From positions 310,001 through 374,000 of the forward strand of contig NZ_FNYZ01000001.1 in NCBI RefSeq assembly GCF_900109095.1: DNA of 64,000 bases, written 5' to 3'. Shown piece by piece: positions 51,869 to 60,159 of this stretch; position 1 is the first letter of the stretch, and each line of letters opens with the position of its first letter. The translations under genes and the position numbers were made by a program. The notes under the pieces are model-generated. The model was not told the DNA's origin and did not search any database. It worked only from the letters and a program-made list of their open reading frames with translations. The DNA comes from Sphingobium sp. AP50. Lineage in GTDB: Bacteria; Pseudomonadota; Alphaproteobacteria; Sphingomonadales; Sphingomonadaceae.

Positions 51869-51954
51869 CGCACTTCCCCTCCACCACCGCCTACGGTGGC
51901 GTTGAAAAGAGTCACGTGCCTCGTTTCAACCCTCCCCATCTTGCGATGGGGAGG
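51470..51954 (-). mobile_element. Palindromic composite around DUF559 gene, copy 1 (candidate mobile element)
   Basis: Reading on the gene strand, an upstream unit with hairpins CCTCCCCATC-GCAA-GATGGGGAGG, a CACGTG-loop hairpin and CCACCG-TAGG-CGGTGG ends in a GGTGGAGGGG tail just before the ATG. Downstream, an inverted unit has the tail CCCTCCACC, then GGCTGGT- and CCTCCCCATGC-type hairpins. The two tails point at the gene. The units match those at 57931 by layout and partly by sequence. The mobile role is inferred. Confidence 0.55.
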
Positions 51955-51964
51955 ATGGGAAAGC

Positions 51965-53485
51965 TTACGCCCCTTCGAGCAGCTTCTCTTTCTTGATCTT
52001 CTCCTGCCACACCAGCGGGGCGAGGCGGTGGACATTCTGGCCTTCGCTATCCACGGCGACGGTGACGGGCATGTCCTCCACCGTGAATTCGTAAATGGCT
52101 TCCATGCCCAGATCTTCAAAGCCCACGACCTTGGCTTCCTTGATCGCGCGGGCGACCAGATAGGCTGCGCCGCCGACCGCCATCAGATAGGCGCTCTTGT
52201 GCGTCTTGATGCTCTCGGTCGCGGCCGGGCCACGCTCGGCCTTGCCGACGCAGGCGGCCAGACCCTGTTCCAGCATCATGTCCATGAAGCTGTCCATGCG
52301 GGTCGCGGTCGTCGGGCCAGCCGGGCCAACCACCTCGTCCCGCACCGGATCGACCGGGCCGACATAATAGATCACGCGGCCCTTGAAATCGACCGGCAGC
52401 TCTTCGCCCTTGGCCAGCATATCCTTGATCCGCTTGTGCGCGGCGTCGCGGCCGGTCAGCATCTTGCCGTTCAGCAGCAGCCGGTCGCCATGCTTCCAGC
52501 TTTGCACCACTTCGGGCGTCAGATTGTCGAGGTCGACCTTGATCGCTTCCTTGCTGGGCTTCCAGTCGACCTGCGGCCATTCGGACAGCTTGGGCGTTTC
52601 GAGGTAAGCCGGACCCGACCCGTCCAGCGTGAAATGTGCATGGCGCGTCGCGGCGCAATTGGGGATCATCGCGACCGGCTTGCCCGCCGCATGGCAGGGA
52701 TAGTCGTGGATCTTGATGTCCAGCACGGTGGCCAGGCCGCCCAGACCCTGCGCGCCGATGCCCAAGGCGTTCACCTTGTCGAAAATCTCGATGCGCAGTT
52801 CCTCGATCTTGTTCTGCGGGCCGCGGGCCTTCAACTCGCCCATGTCGATCGGGTCCATCAGGCTTTCCTTGGCCAGCGCCACGGCCTTTTCCGCCGTGCC
52901 GCCGATGCCGATGCCCAGCATGCCGGGCGGGCACCAGCCCGCGCCCATCTGCGGCACCATTTCCAGCACCCAGTCGACGATCGAATCGCTGGGGTTCATC
53001 ATCTTGAACTTGGTCTTGTTCTCGGACCCGCCACCCTTGGCCGCGACGTCGATGACGACCTTGTTGCCCGGCACCATTTCCACGTTCAGCACGCAGGGCG
53101 TGTTGTCCTTGGTATTCTGACGCGAAAAGGCGGGGTCGCGCAGGATCGAGGCGCGCAGGCGGTTTTCCGGGTTCAGATACGCCTTGCGCACGCCCTCATC
53201 GATGACGTCCTGCATGGAGCGGCTGTTATCGTCCAGCCGGCAGTCCATGCCCCATTTCACGAAGACGTTGACGATGCCGGTGTCCTGGCAGATCGGGCGA
53301 TGCCCTTCGGCGCACATGCGGCTGTTGGTCAGGATCTGGGCGATGGCGTCCTTGGCCGCCGGATTGGCTTCGGCCTCATAGGCGGTGCCCAATGCCCGGA
53401 TATAATCCATCGGATGATAGTAGGAAATGAACTGGAGCGCGTCGGCGACGCTCTCGATGAGGTCGGCGGTCTTGATGACGGTCAT
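51965..53485 (-). CDS. fumA: Class I fumarate hydratase (FumA/FumB type)
   Basis: 506 aa. Iron-sulfur fumarase of the TCA cycle, converting fumarate and water to malate. The cluster cysteines are likely those in CAEGHRPICQDTG, GWCPPGMLG and IPNCAATRHAH, consistent with the family's three ligands. The C-terminal beta-domain carries VGPVDPVRDEVVGPAGPTTATRMDSF and YLMAVGGAAYLVARAI. Length is typical. It is a single gene whose 3' end abuts the DUF559 composite by 10 bp. Confidence 0.94.
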   Translation of the reverse strand: MTVIKTADLIESVADALQFISYYHPMDYIRALGTAYEAEANPAAKDAIAQILTNSRMCAEGHRPICQDTGIVNVFVKWGMDCRLDDNSRSMQDVIDEGVRKAYLNPENRLRASILRDPAFSRQNTKDNTPCVLNVEMVPGNKVVIDVAAKGGGSENKTKFKMMNPSDSIVDWVLEMVPQMGAGWCPPGMLGIGIGGTAEKAVALAKESLMDPIDMGELKARGPQNKIEELRIEIFDKVNALGIGAQGLGGLATVLDIKIHDYPCHAAGKPVAMIPNCAATRHAHFTLDGSGPAYLETPKLSEWPQVDWKPSKEAIKVDLDNLTPEVVQSWKHGDRLLLNGKMLTGRDAAHKRIKDMLAKGEELPVDFKGRVIYYVGPVDPVRDEVVGPAGPTTATRMDSFMDMMLEQGLAACVGKAERGPAATESIKTHKSAYLMAVGGAAYLVARAIKEAKVVGFEDLGMEAIYEFTVEDMPVTVAVDSEGQNVHRLAPLVWQEKIKKEKLLEGA

Positions 53486-53570
53486 CTACCCTGGTCCCTA
53501 TATTGCGGCCCGCCTGTGACGGGTCCCTGCAAGGCGGGGCTATAGGCCTTTGGATCGATGAGTCCAGCCG

Positions 53571-54689
53571 TCAGCGCCGCGCCATCGCCGCGATCTGGCG
53601 GGCAACGGCGGTCATGCGCTGATGGATGAAGGGCGAATGCAGCGCCAGATGATGGTCGTCCGGGTTCGTCAATGCCCGGCGCACCAGCCCGTCCGGCCCC
53701 AGCAGCGCATCGAACTCCTCGATGAAGCCGATCCGCGCCCGCGTGCAGCTAGTCCGCATGATCCGGTTGAAATAGCGCGCCAGCGCGGTGCGGGCGGCAG
53801 CGTCCGGATGCTCCAGCGCAGCCAATTGCCGCTTGAGCATATCGATGTCGTCATGCTCGTTCAGCGTCGCGATATGGGCATTGGTATAGCCCGCCCGCAC
53901 CGTCGCATCGTCCAGCGCCGGCGGGAATACACCCATCACAATGAACCGCGCCCGGCTATGCTTGCGGCATTCGGCCAGAAAGGTGCCATAGCGGCCGATC
54001 GACTGACGGATGAAGCGGCGCGCCTCATCGGCGATATAGCGTGTCTCGCCATCGCGGATGCGCTTCATGTCGAACAGGAATTCGATATCGACCTGCCCGA
54101 ACTGGAAGATGACCGGGCGGTGCGTCAGCATCTGTCCCAGCCCGTCCAATGTGCGCAGGATGGTGTCGCGATGGCGCGCGCGCGAATCGGGATTGGTCAG
54201 GCCCCGCGCCGATCCCGCCCGGCACAGCAAGGGCGCGGGCAGCACGCCCCCGGCCAGCATCGCCGCGCCACTATGCAGGAAGGCCGAGTGGCTGTCGCCG
54301 ATCACCAGTGCCGGCACATGGTCGGGGCTGCCCGTCATCAGGTCTGCCAGCACCGGCAATGTGCCGGGGCGATGCTGGCTTTGGGCTTCCCATATCAGCG
54401 TCCGCATCGCCAGCATTGCCAGATGCTGCGTCCATGGCGCGCTCCAGTCGGTCAGGCGCAACTGCTGGATCTGCGCCATGCTCAGGATAAAGCCCGGCAT
54501 TCGCCCTTCGCGCCAGCCATGATGGGCGAAATGGCTCAGTGCGGCTTCGGGACTGTGACCGGCAAGGTCGGCATTGCGACGGGCATAGGTCGTGCCATCA
54601 AAGCCATAGCGCAGCAGGAAAGCCTTGAGCACCTCCGGCGGGGGATAGTCCTGTCCATCCGCTACCGCAGGCGCACCTGTATCGACCAT
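53571..54689 (-). CDS. SGNH-like hydrolase domain protein
   Basis: 372 aa, no signal peptide. Block I GDSH (VIGDSHSAFLHSG) near residue 131, a QFGQVDIEF block in the middle and DDHHLA near the end suggest a modified SGNH fold. The N-terminal region has no recognised domain (RYGFDGTTYARRNADLAGHSPEAALSHFAHHGWREG), though the HGWREGR motif is seen in surface-glycan proteins. A role in acetylation or deacetylation of a polysaccharide is plausible but not shown. It stands between the fumarase and GST genes. Confidence 0.6.
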   Translation of the reverse strand: MVDTGAPAVADGQDYPPPEVLKAFLLRYGFDGTTYARRNADLAGHSPEAALSHFAHHGWREGRMPGFILSMAQIQQLRLTDWSAPWTQHLAMLAMRTLIWEAQSQHRPGTLPVLADLMTGSPDHVPALVIGDSHSAFLHSGAAMLAGGVLPAPLLCRAGSARGLTNPDSRARHRDTILRTLDGLGQMLTHRPVIFQFGQVDIEFLFDMKRIRDGETRYIADEARRFIRQSIGRYGTFLAECRKHSRARFIVMGVFPPALDDATVRAGYTNAHIATLNEHDDIDMLKRQLAALEHPDAAARTALARYFNRIMRTSCTRARIGFIEEFDALLGPDGLVRRALTNPDDHHLALHSPFIHQRMTAVARQIAAMARR

Positions 54690-54751
54690 AGCCGCTACTC
54701 CCCCTAATCCCCAGGACGGGCCTAACCGGCGACACTATGGCAGGCAAGCCG

Positions 54752-55399
54752 TCACTGCCGCTCCGCAAAGGGGAACATGTGCCACCAGGGCTGCTTTTCC
54801 TCCAGCACCCGCGCAACGCTCGGCCGCGCCTCCAGCCGGTCCAGATAAGCGCCCAGCGTCGGAAAATCGGCGCGCATCGGCACGATTCTGTCGGCATAGA
54901 AAAGCGACGGCGCGGCGGCACAATCCGCCAGGCTGAACGTCTCGCCCGCAGCCCAGCGCCGCCCGGCCAGCCGCGCGTCGAGCAGGGCATAGGCCTTGGC
55001 CAGAAGGTCGCGCGCGGCGGCCACGCCATGGGGATCGCGCGCATCCTCCGGGCGCAGCCGGTCGCCGACCATCGTCTGCACCGGCGTCATCACATAATTG
55101 TCGAACATCCGGTCCAGCAGCCGCACCTCCAGCGCGCTGTCGGGATCGGCCGGGATGGGGCGGAATGTGCCCGGTTCATGCCGGGCCAGATATTCCACGA
55201 TGATGCTGGCTTCGCCCACGGTCGCGTCCCGCGCCGGATCGTGCAGCACGGGGAAGCGCCCGATCGGCCAGAGGGCGCTCCATTCCTGCGCCACCGCCGC
55301 ATCCTCCAGCAGGCGGGGGACGAAGGGCACGCCATTTTCATAAAAGGCGATCAGCACCTTCCAGCAATAGGAGGAGAGGGGATGATAATAGAGGATCAT
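54752..55399 (-). CDS. Glutathione S-transferase family protein
   Basis: 215 aa. The N-terminal thioredoxin-like domain begins MILYYHPLSSYCWKVLIAFYENGVPF with a candidate Ser/Cys active site at residues 9-12, and GRFPVLHD and EASIIVEYL mark the glutathione-binding site. The C-terminal helical domain carries AAGETFSLADCAAAPSLFYADRI. Substrate specificity cannot be read. It is expressed away from nrdA, whose start is about 570 bases away on the other strand. Confidence 0.88.
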   Translation of the reverse strand: MILYYHPLSSYCWKVLIAFYENGVPFVPRLLEDAAVAQEWSALWPIGRFPVLHDPARDATVGEASIIVEYLARHEPGTFRPIPADPDSALEVRLLDRMFDNYVMTPVQTMVGDRLRPEDARDPHGVAAARDLLAKAYALLDARLAGRRWAAGETFSLADCAAAPSLFYADRIVPMRADFPTLGAYLDRLEARPSVARVLEEKQPWWHMFPFAERQ

Positions 55400-55970
55400 G
55401 GCGTCGCTCTCCCTTCAGGCGATACGCGGGCATCCGTGCCCGGCGCTCCCGTCGATGGCGAATCCTATCCCGATCGATCGGCCGCCTCAACATAGGGGGT
55501 GCGATTCGGCTATCCTGTGCCAGCGGGAGGGGGCATGCCTCCCCCGCCGCCGATGACCGATTTTTCCTGCCCACGCATTTGCGTGGCAAGCCAATTTTAT
55601 TTTTATTTCTGAAATCGGGCACTTGTCTTTTGCGGGGGCGGGAGAAGTCCGTGCGTCGCCCCTATATCGGGGGGCGGGCAGGCGATGAATGGAATCGGAT
55701 CAGCGACGAACAGAGTCCCCGAACTGTCATTTACCCTCTTGTGTCTGAAAGCGGCTATGGCACTATCTGTGGTATCGGGTTAACGGGGGTCACCCAACAG
55801 ATTGTGATCGCATTGCTGGACTGGTTTTCAGCGACAGGGCGTTTTTGTCCATGCGATCCGCTCGGTTGGGCCCTTTTCCGTCCCCGGCACGGTCCGGTTC
55901 ATGCTAGGATGCGCGGCTAACGCGACCCGCTTGACCGAATCGAACGGAACAGGAACATTCGGGGGCTCGC
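55400..55970. other. Long intergenic region upstream of nrdA
   Basis: 571 bases without a plausible gene. It serves as the divergent promoter region of the GST gene and nrdA. The last 200 bases before nrdA contain one NrdR-like box (55760-55775) and a G-rich segment (GGGGGCGGGCAGGCG). I see no riboswitch or tRNA here. Confidence 0.5.
55760..55775 (+). promoter_or_regulatory. Candidate NrdR box
   Basis: GCACTATCTGTGGTAT matches 11 of 16 positions of the palindromic NrdR-box consensus as I remember it, about 195 bases before the nrdA start. NrdR boxes usually come in pairs about three helix turns apart; I did not find a convincing second box. Confidence 0.3.
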
Positions 55971-57920
55971 ATGGATTTTAGAGATAGTGGACAAGGTGGC
56001 GACGTGGCGACTGTGATGGACGATCTGTTGGAAGATGCGAAGGTGGAGGCGCTGCTCGCGGCGGCTTCTGTGCCTGCTCCTGAGAAGGTGGAACCCATGA
56101 CCTCCTCGACCGTGCTGGCGCGCCGTTTCCCGGTCACGACCGATACGTCGCGCGATGCGCTGCTGACCGAATTCGGCAAGGAAACGCTGAACGACCGCTA
56201 TCTGCTGCCCGGCGAGAATTATCAGGATCTCTTCGCGCGCGTCGCCGCCGCCTATTCCGATGATGCGGACCATGCGCAGCGCGTCTACGACTATATCTCG
56301 AAGCTGTGGTTCATGCCCGCCACGCCCGTCCTGTCGAACGGCGGCACCGGTCGCGGCCTGCCGATCAGCTGCTATCTGAACAGCGTGGACGACAGCCTGG
56401 AAGGCATCGTCAACACCTGGAACGAGAATGTCTGGCTCGCTTCGCGCGGCGGCGGCATCGGCACCTATTGGGGCAATGTGCGCGGCATCGGCGAACCGGT
56501 GGGCCTCAATGGCAAGACCAGCGGCATCATCCCCTTCGTCCGCGTGATGGACAGCCTCACTCTCGCGATCAGCCAGGGCAGCCTGCGTCGCGGCTCGGCC
56601 GCCTGCTATCTCGACGTGTCGCATCCCGAGATCGAGGAATTTCTCGAAGTCCGCAACACCACCGGCGACTTCAACCGCAAGGCGCTGAACCTCCATCATG
56701 GCGTCCTCATCACCGACGCCTTCATGGAAGCGGTGCGCGCCAATGACGAATGGAACCTCACCTCGCCCAAGGACGGGTCGGTTCGCGCTACGGTCAACGC
56801 CCGTTCGCTGTTCCAGAAAATCGTGGAAACCCGTCTGCGCACCGGCGAACCCTATATCGTGTTCAACGACACGGTGAACCGCATGATGCCCAAGCATCAC
56901 CGCGATCTGGGCCTGAAGGTGTCGACGTCGAACCTCTGTTCGGAAATCACCCTGCCGACCGGCTTCGACCATCTGGGCAACGACCGCACGGCCGTCTGCT
57001 GCCTGTCGTCGATGAACCTGGAAACCTGGGACGAGTGGAAGGATCACCCGACCTTCGCGGAAGACATCATGCGCTTCCTCGACAATGTGCTTCAGGACTA
57101 TATCGACCGCGCACCGCCGGAAATGGCCCGCGCCAAGTACAGCGCGACCCGCGAACGCTCGGTGGGCCTGGGCGTCATGGGCTTCCACAGCTTCCTTCAG
57201 GCGCGCAATATTCCGTTCGAAGGCGCCATGGCCAAGTCGTGGAACCTGCGCATCTTCAAGCATATCAATGCCAAGGTGAACGAAGCCTCGATGCTGCTGG
57301 CGCAGGAACGCGGTCCCTGCCCCGACGCCGCCGACATGGGCGTGATGGAACGGTTCAGCTGCAAGATGGCAATCGCGCCCACCGCGTCGATCAGCATCAT
57401 CTGCGGCGGCACCTCGGCCTGTATCGAGCCGATCCCGGCGAACATCTACACGCACAAGACCTTGTCGGGCAGCTTCTCGGTCAAGAATCCCTATTTGGAA
57501 AAGCTGCTGGTGGCCAAGGCCAAGGACAGCAGCGCCGTGTGGAATTCGATCCTGGAGCGCGGCGGTTCGGTCCAGCATCTCGACTTCCTGACCCAGGAAG
57601 AAAAGGACACGTTCAAGACCAGCTTCGAAATCGACCAGCGCTGGCTGCTCGAACTTGCGGCCGACCGCACGCCCTATATCGATCAGGCGCAGTCGCTGAA
57701 CCTGTTCATCCCGGCGGACGTCGAAAAATGGGATCTGCTCATGCTCCACTTCCGCGCCTGGGAACTGGGCATCAAGTCGCTCTATTATCTCCGCTCCAAG
57801 TCGGTCCAGCGCGCGGGCTTCGCGGGCAGCGGCGGCGTGGAGGCCGACAACACGATCGACGCCCCCAAGTTCGAGATCGGCGAGACCACCGACTATGACG
57901 AGTGCCTCGCCTGTCAGTAA
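55971..57920 (+). CDS. nrdA: Ribonucleoside-diphosphate reductase alpha subunit
   Basis: 649 aa. The catalytic subunit of a class I ribonucleotide reductase, reducing NDPs to dNDPs. Active-site cysteines appear in ISCYLNS, the N-x-C-x-E of SNLCSEITLP and AVCCLSSMNL; the C-terminal tail ends ECLACQ, the redox-relay pair. The KMAIAPTASISIICG loop and RRGSAACYLD are also present. It is shorter than the E. coli protein (761 aa) because it has no N-terminal ATP-cone regulatory domain. GGGGG lies five bases before the ATG. The DUF559 composite separates it from nrdB. Confidence 0.95.
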   Translation: MDFRDSGQGGDVATVMDDLLEDAKVEALLAAASVPAPEKVEPMTSSTVLARRFPVTTDTSRDALLTEFGKETLNDRYLLPGENYQDLFARVAAAYSDDADHAQRVYDYISKLWFMPATPVLSNGGTGRGLPISCYLNSVDDSLEGIVNTWNENVWLASRGGGIGTYWGNVRGIGEPVGLNGKTSGIIPFVRVMDSLTLAISQGSLRRGSAACYLDVSHPEIEEFLEVRNTTGDFNRKALNLHHGVLITDAFMEAVRANDEWNLTSPKDGSVRATVNARSLFQKIVETRLRTGEPYIVFNDTVNRMMPKHHRDLGLKVSTSNLCSEITLPTGFDHLGNDRTAVCCLSSMNLETWDEWKDHPTFAEDIMRFLDNVLQDYIDRAPPEMARAKYSATRERSVGLGVMGFHSFLQARNIPFEGAMAKSWNLRIFKHINAKVNEASMLLAQERGPCPDAADMGVMERFSCKMAIAPTASISIICGGTSACIEPIPANIYTHKTLSGSFSVKNPYLEKLLVAKAKDSSAVWNSILERGGSVQHLDFLTQEEKDTFKTSFEIDQRWLLELAADRTPYIDQAQSLNLFIPADVEKWDLLMLHFRAWELGIKSLYYLRSKSVQRAGFAGSGGVEADNTIDAPKFEIGETTDYDECLACQ

Positions 57921-57930
57921 GCTCATAATC

Positions 57931-58457
57931 CCCTCTCCCATTGGGAGAGGGAGGGAGCCGCGCAGCGGCGGAAGGGTGAGGGCGATGACGAGCCGACGCC
58001 ATTATGAAGGTCTTCCTTCCGGCGCGCTCGACAAAGTCAAAACCCTCCGCCGCAACGCCACGGACGCCGAAAAGCATCTGTGGCGTGGGCTGCGTGAAAA
58101 ACTGCCCGGCACGAAGTGGCGCCGTCAGGTGCCCCACGGCGCCTATGTCGCAGACTTTCTCTGCTTCTCGGCAAGGCTGATCGTCGAAGTCGATGGCGCC
58201 ACTCATGCGGAAAGTATCGAACAGGATGCCGCCCGCACCCGCTATTTCGAAGCGCAGGGCTATCATGTCCTGCGTTTCTGGAACCATGATGTGATGGACA
58301 ATCTGGACGGAGTCCTGACCCATATTTCCCTCTCCCGTCGGGAGAGGGAAGGAGGCGCGAAGCGCCGGGAGGGTGAGGGCGACTGGCCGGACCATCAAAC
58401 ACCCTCACCCTCCCGCGCCTGACGGCGCGGGCCCCTCCCTCTCCCGGTGGGAGAGGG
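57931..58457 (+). mobile_element. Palindromic composite around DUF559 gene, copy 2, between nrdA and nrdB (candidate mobile element)
   Basis: Unit 1 (57931-57983): CCCTCTCCC-ATT-GGGAGAGGG, GCCGC-GCA-GCGGC, tail GGTGAGGGC, followed at 57985 by the nuclease ATG. Unit 2 (58328-58380) repeats the same layout in direct orientation with GGCGC-GAA-GCGCC in the middle. Unit 3 (58402-58457) is an inverted copy. The nuclease gene ends inside unit 3. The whole is 527 bp and is inserted between nrdA and nrdB. It has 3' hairpins like the nuclease-free pair at 44726. Mobility is inferred. Confidence 0.65.
57985..58422 (+). CDS. DUF559 (Vsr-like) endonuclease embedded in palindromes, copy 2
   Basis: 145 aa. 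Motifs are RNATDAEKHLWRGLREKLPGTKWRRQVPHGAYVADFLCFSARLIVEVDGATHAESIEQDAARTRYFEAQGYHVLRFWNHDV, the DUF559 order with an acidic metal site in DFLC and VEVDG, and a conserved YHVLRF strand. The Shine-Dalgarno and the four bases before the ATG are the repeat tail GGTGAGGGCG. Codons from about 115 onward, SLSRREREGGAKRREGEG..., are encoded by units 2 and 3. Because it lies between nrdA and nrdB, it may be transcribed with them. Confidence 0.85.
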   Translation: MTSRRHYEGLPSGALDKVKTLRRNATDAEKHLWRGLREKLPGTKWRRQVPHGAYVADFLCFSARLIVEVDGATHAESIEQDAARTRYFEAQGYHVLRFWNHDVMDNLDGVLTHISLSRREREGGAKRREGEGDWPDHQTPSPSRA

Positions 58458-58485
58458 AAAGAACAGATCGCTCGGAGTAACCCAC

Positions 58486-59535
58486 ATGCCCCTTCTTCAA
58501 GCCAGCAAGGTCTACAAGCCTTTCGAATATCCCTGGGCCTATGAATTCTGGAAGCGCCAGCAGCAGCTCCACTGGCTGCCCGAGGAAGTGCCGCTGGGCG
58601 AGGATTGCCGGGACTGGGCGCAGAAGCTGTCCGACCATGAGCGCAACCTGCTGACCCAGATTTTCCGCTTCTTCACCCAGGCCGACGTGGAAGTGCAGGA
58701 TTGCTACCACGAAAAATATGGCCGCGTGTTCAAGCCGACCGAAATCAAGATGATGCTGACCGCGTTCAGCAACATGGAAACGGTCCACATCGCCGCCTAC
58801 TCGCACCTGCTCGACACGATCGGCATGCCTGAGAGCGAGTATAGCGCCTTCCTCCAGTATAAGGAGATGAAGGACAAGCATGACTATCTGGCGACCTTCG
58901 GCGTCGACAGCGATGAAGATATCGCCCGCACCCTCGCCATGTTCGGCGGCTTCACCGAAGGGCTTCAGCTCTTCGCCTCCTTCGCCATGCTGATGAACTT
59001 CCCGCGCTTCAACAAGATGAAGGGCATGGGCCAGATCGTCACCTGGTCGGTGCGCGACGAAACGCTCCATTGCGAGGGCATCATCAAGCTGTTCCACGCC
59101 TTCTGCGCCGAACGCCAGTGCCTGACCCCGGCGGTCAAGGACGACATCATGGACATGTGCCAGAAGACGGTGCGTATCGAAGACGCTTTCGTCGACCTGG
59201 TCTTCGAAATGGGGCCGGTGCCGGGCATGACGCCCAAGGACATCAAGAAATATGTCCGCTACATCGCTGACTGGCGCCTGGGCCAGCTGGGCCTCAAGCC
59301 GATCTACATGATCGACGAGCATCCGCTCCCCTGGCTGACCCCGCTGCTCAACGGCGTGGAACATGCCAATTTCTTCGAAACCCGCGCGACCGAATATTCG
59401 AAGGGCGCGACCCGTGGTCAGTGGAACGACGTCTGGGACGCCTTCGACCGCCGCCAGAAGGTCAAGGGCGGCGAAGCCGCGAACATCGACGCCGATCCCG
59501 ACATGTTCAAGGCCGCGGGGATCGCGGCGGAGTAA
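58486..59535 (+). CDS. nrdB: Ribonucleoside-diphosphate reductase beta subunit
   Basis: 349 aa from ATG 58486 (GGAG nine bases upstream). The radical-storage subunit of the class I enzyme. The di-iron ligands and tyrosine are visible: QADVEVQDCY for the first Asp/Glu region, METVHIAAYSHLL with E-x-x-H and the radical Tyr (spacing E115/H118/Y122 of E. coli preserved), and DETLHCEG for the second E-x-x-H. It therefore appears to be a tyrosyl-radical type rather than the Phe type. It is separated from nrdA by the 527-bp DUF559 composite. Confidence 0.95.
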   Translation: MPLLQASKVYKPFEYPWAYEFWKRQQQLHWLPEEVPLGEDCRDWAQKLSDHERNLLTQIFRFFTQADVEVQDCYHEKYGRVFKPTEIKMMLTAFSNMETVHIAAYSHLLDTIGMPESEYSAFLQYKEMKDKHDYLATFGVDSDEDIARTLAMFGGFTEGLQLFASFAMLMNFPRFNKMKGMGQIVTWSVRDETLHCEGIIKLFHAFCAERQCLTPAVKDDIMDMCQKTVRIEDAFVDLVFEMGPVPGMTPKDIKKYVRYIADWRLGQLGLKPIYMIDEHPLPWLTPLLNGVEHANFFETRATEYSKGATRGQWNDVWDAFDRRQKVKGGEAANIDADPDMFKAAGIAAE

Positions 59536-59550
59536 TATCCCAAACTTCAA

Positions 59551-59588
59551 GCCGGTTGGACAGGCGGGTAACTGATTGTCCAACCGGC
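59551..59588 (+). terminator. Hairpin after nrdB
   Basis: GCCGGTTGGACA and TGTCCAACCGGC form a perfect 12-bp stem around a 14-base loop, 15 bases after the nrdB stop. No T run follows. Confidence 0.55.
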
Positions 59589-59609
59589 CAGAATGAAAGG
59601 GAAGATTCG

Positions 59610-59852
59610 GTGCCAGTCATCTTCCGCATTGATGGCTGCCGGTTCCACTTCTTCGCCAATGAAGGCAATCCGCGCGAACCTGTGCATATCCATGTCGCTG
59701 AGCCCGGTGCAGACGCCAAGTTTTGGCTATATCCTGAAGTCGAACTCGCCTATAATCGCGGCTTCGATGCACGCAGGATAAAGCGGCTCCGGGATATTGT
59801 CGAAGTCCGGCGCGCTGAAATCGAGGATGCTTGGAATGACTTCTTCGCCTAG
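59610..59852 (+). CDS. DUF4160-family protein
   Basis: 80 aa from GTG 59610, with GGGAAG upstream. The DUF4160 pattern is visible: PVIFRIDGCRFHFFANEGNPREPVHIHVAEPGADAKFWLYPEVELAYNRGF, with the conserved H-hydrophobic-H of VHIHV and a closing helix RRAEIEDAWNDFF. DUF4160 genes are commonly followed by DUF2442 genes, as here, and the pair has been suggested to be a toxin-antitoxin-like module; this is not proven. The next gene overlaps it by 17 bases. Confidence 0.75.
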   Translation: MPVIFRIDGCRFHFFANEGNPREPVHIHVAEPGADAKFWLYPEVELAYNRGFDARRIKRLRDIVEVRRAEIEDAWNDFFA

Positions 59853-60090
59853 GCCGACCGATGTCCGCTTCGATGAAGCCCAGATGTGGGTGGACCTTGA
59901 AGATGGCCGCACGCTGGGCATTCCGCTCGTCTGGTTCCCACGCTTGCTGCATGCGACTGCGGCCCAGCGTGCCGATTTCTTCCTCAGCCCCAGCGGCCTC
60001 CATTGGGATGAAATAGACGAGGACATCTCCGTCGCCGGCCTGTTGGCTGGGCGAGGCGATCAGATCCGATCGCGCAAGGCCGCCGCCTGA
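59836..60090 (+). CDS. DUF2442-family protein
   Basis: 84 aa from ATG 59836 inside the end of the DUF4160 gene. The family pattern VRFDEAQMWVDLEDGRTLGIPLVWFPRLLHATAAQRADFFLSPSGLHWDEIDEDISVAGLLAG is clear. DUF2442 proteins are small, probably DNA- or partner-binding, and are typically the second gene of a DUF4160-DUF2442 pair. Tight overlap suggests one transcript. The two lie just behind nrdB, which is separated by a hairpin. Confidence 0.78.
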   Translation: MTSSPRPTDVRFDEAQMWVDLEDGRTLGIPLVWFPRLLHATAAQRADFFLSPSGLHWDEIDEDISVAGLLAGRGDQIRSRKAAA

Positions 60091-60159
60091 CGGTCGGCAC
60101 TACCTCCAGAACGGACCCATTTCGCGCCAAAATGGCGGGACTTGCGCTATGCTCGCCGC

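Noticed and set aside
57895..57984. An N-terminal extension of the second DUF559 gene into nrdA
   Set aside because: It would overlap the nrdA end and pass through the hairpin; ATG 57985 directly behind the repeat tail is better placed.
51470..58457. The palindromic units as a CRISPR array
   Set aside because: The units differ in their variable hairpins, are in pairs with mixed orientation and lie far apart; there are no regular repeat-spacer intervals and no cas genes.
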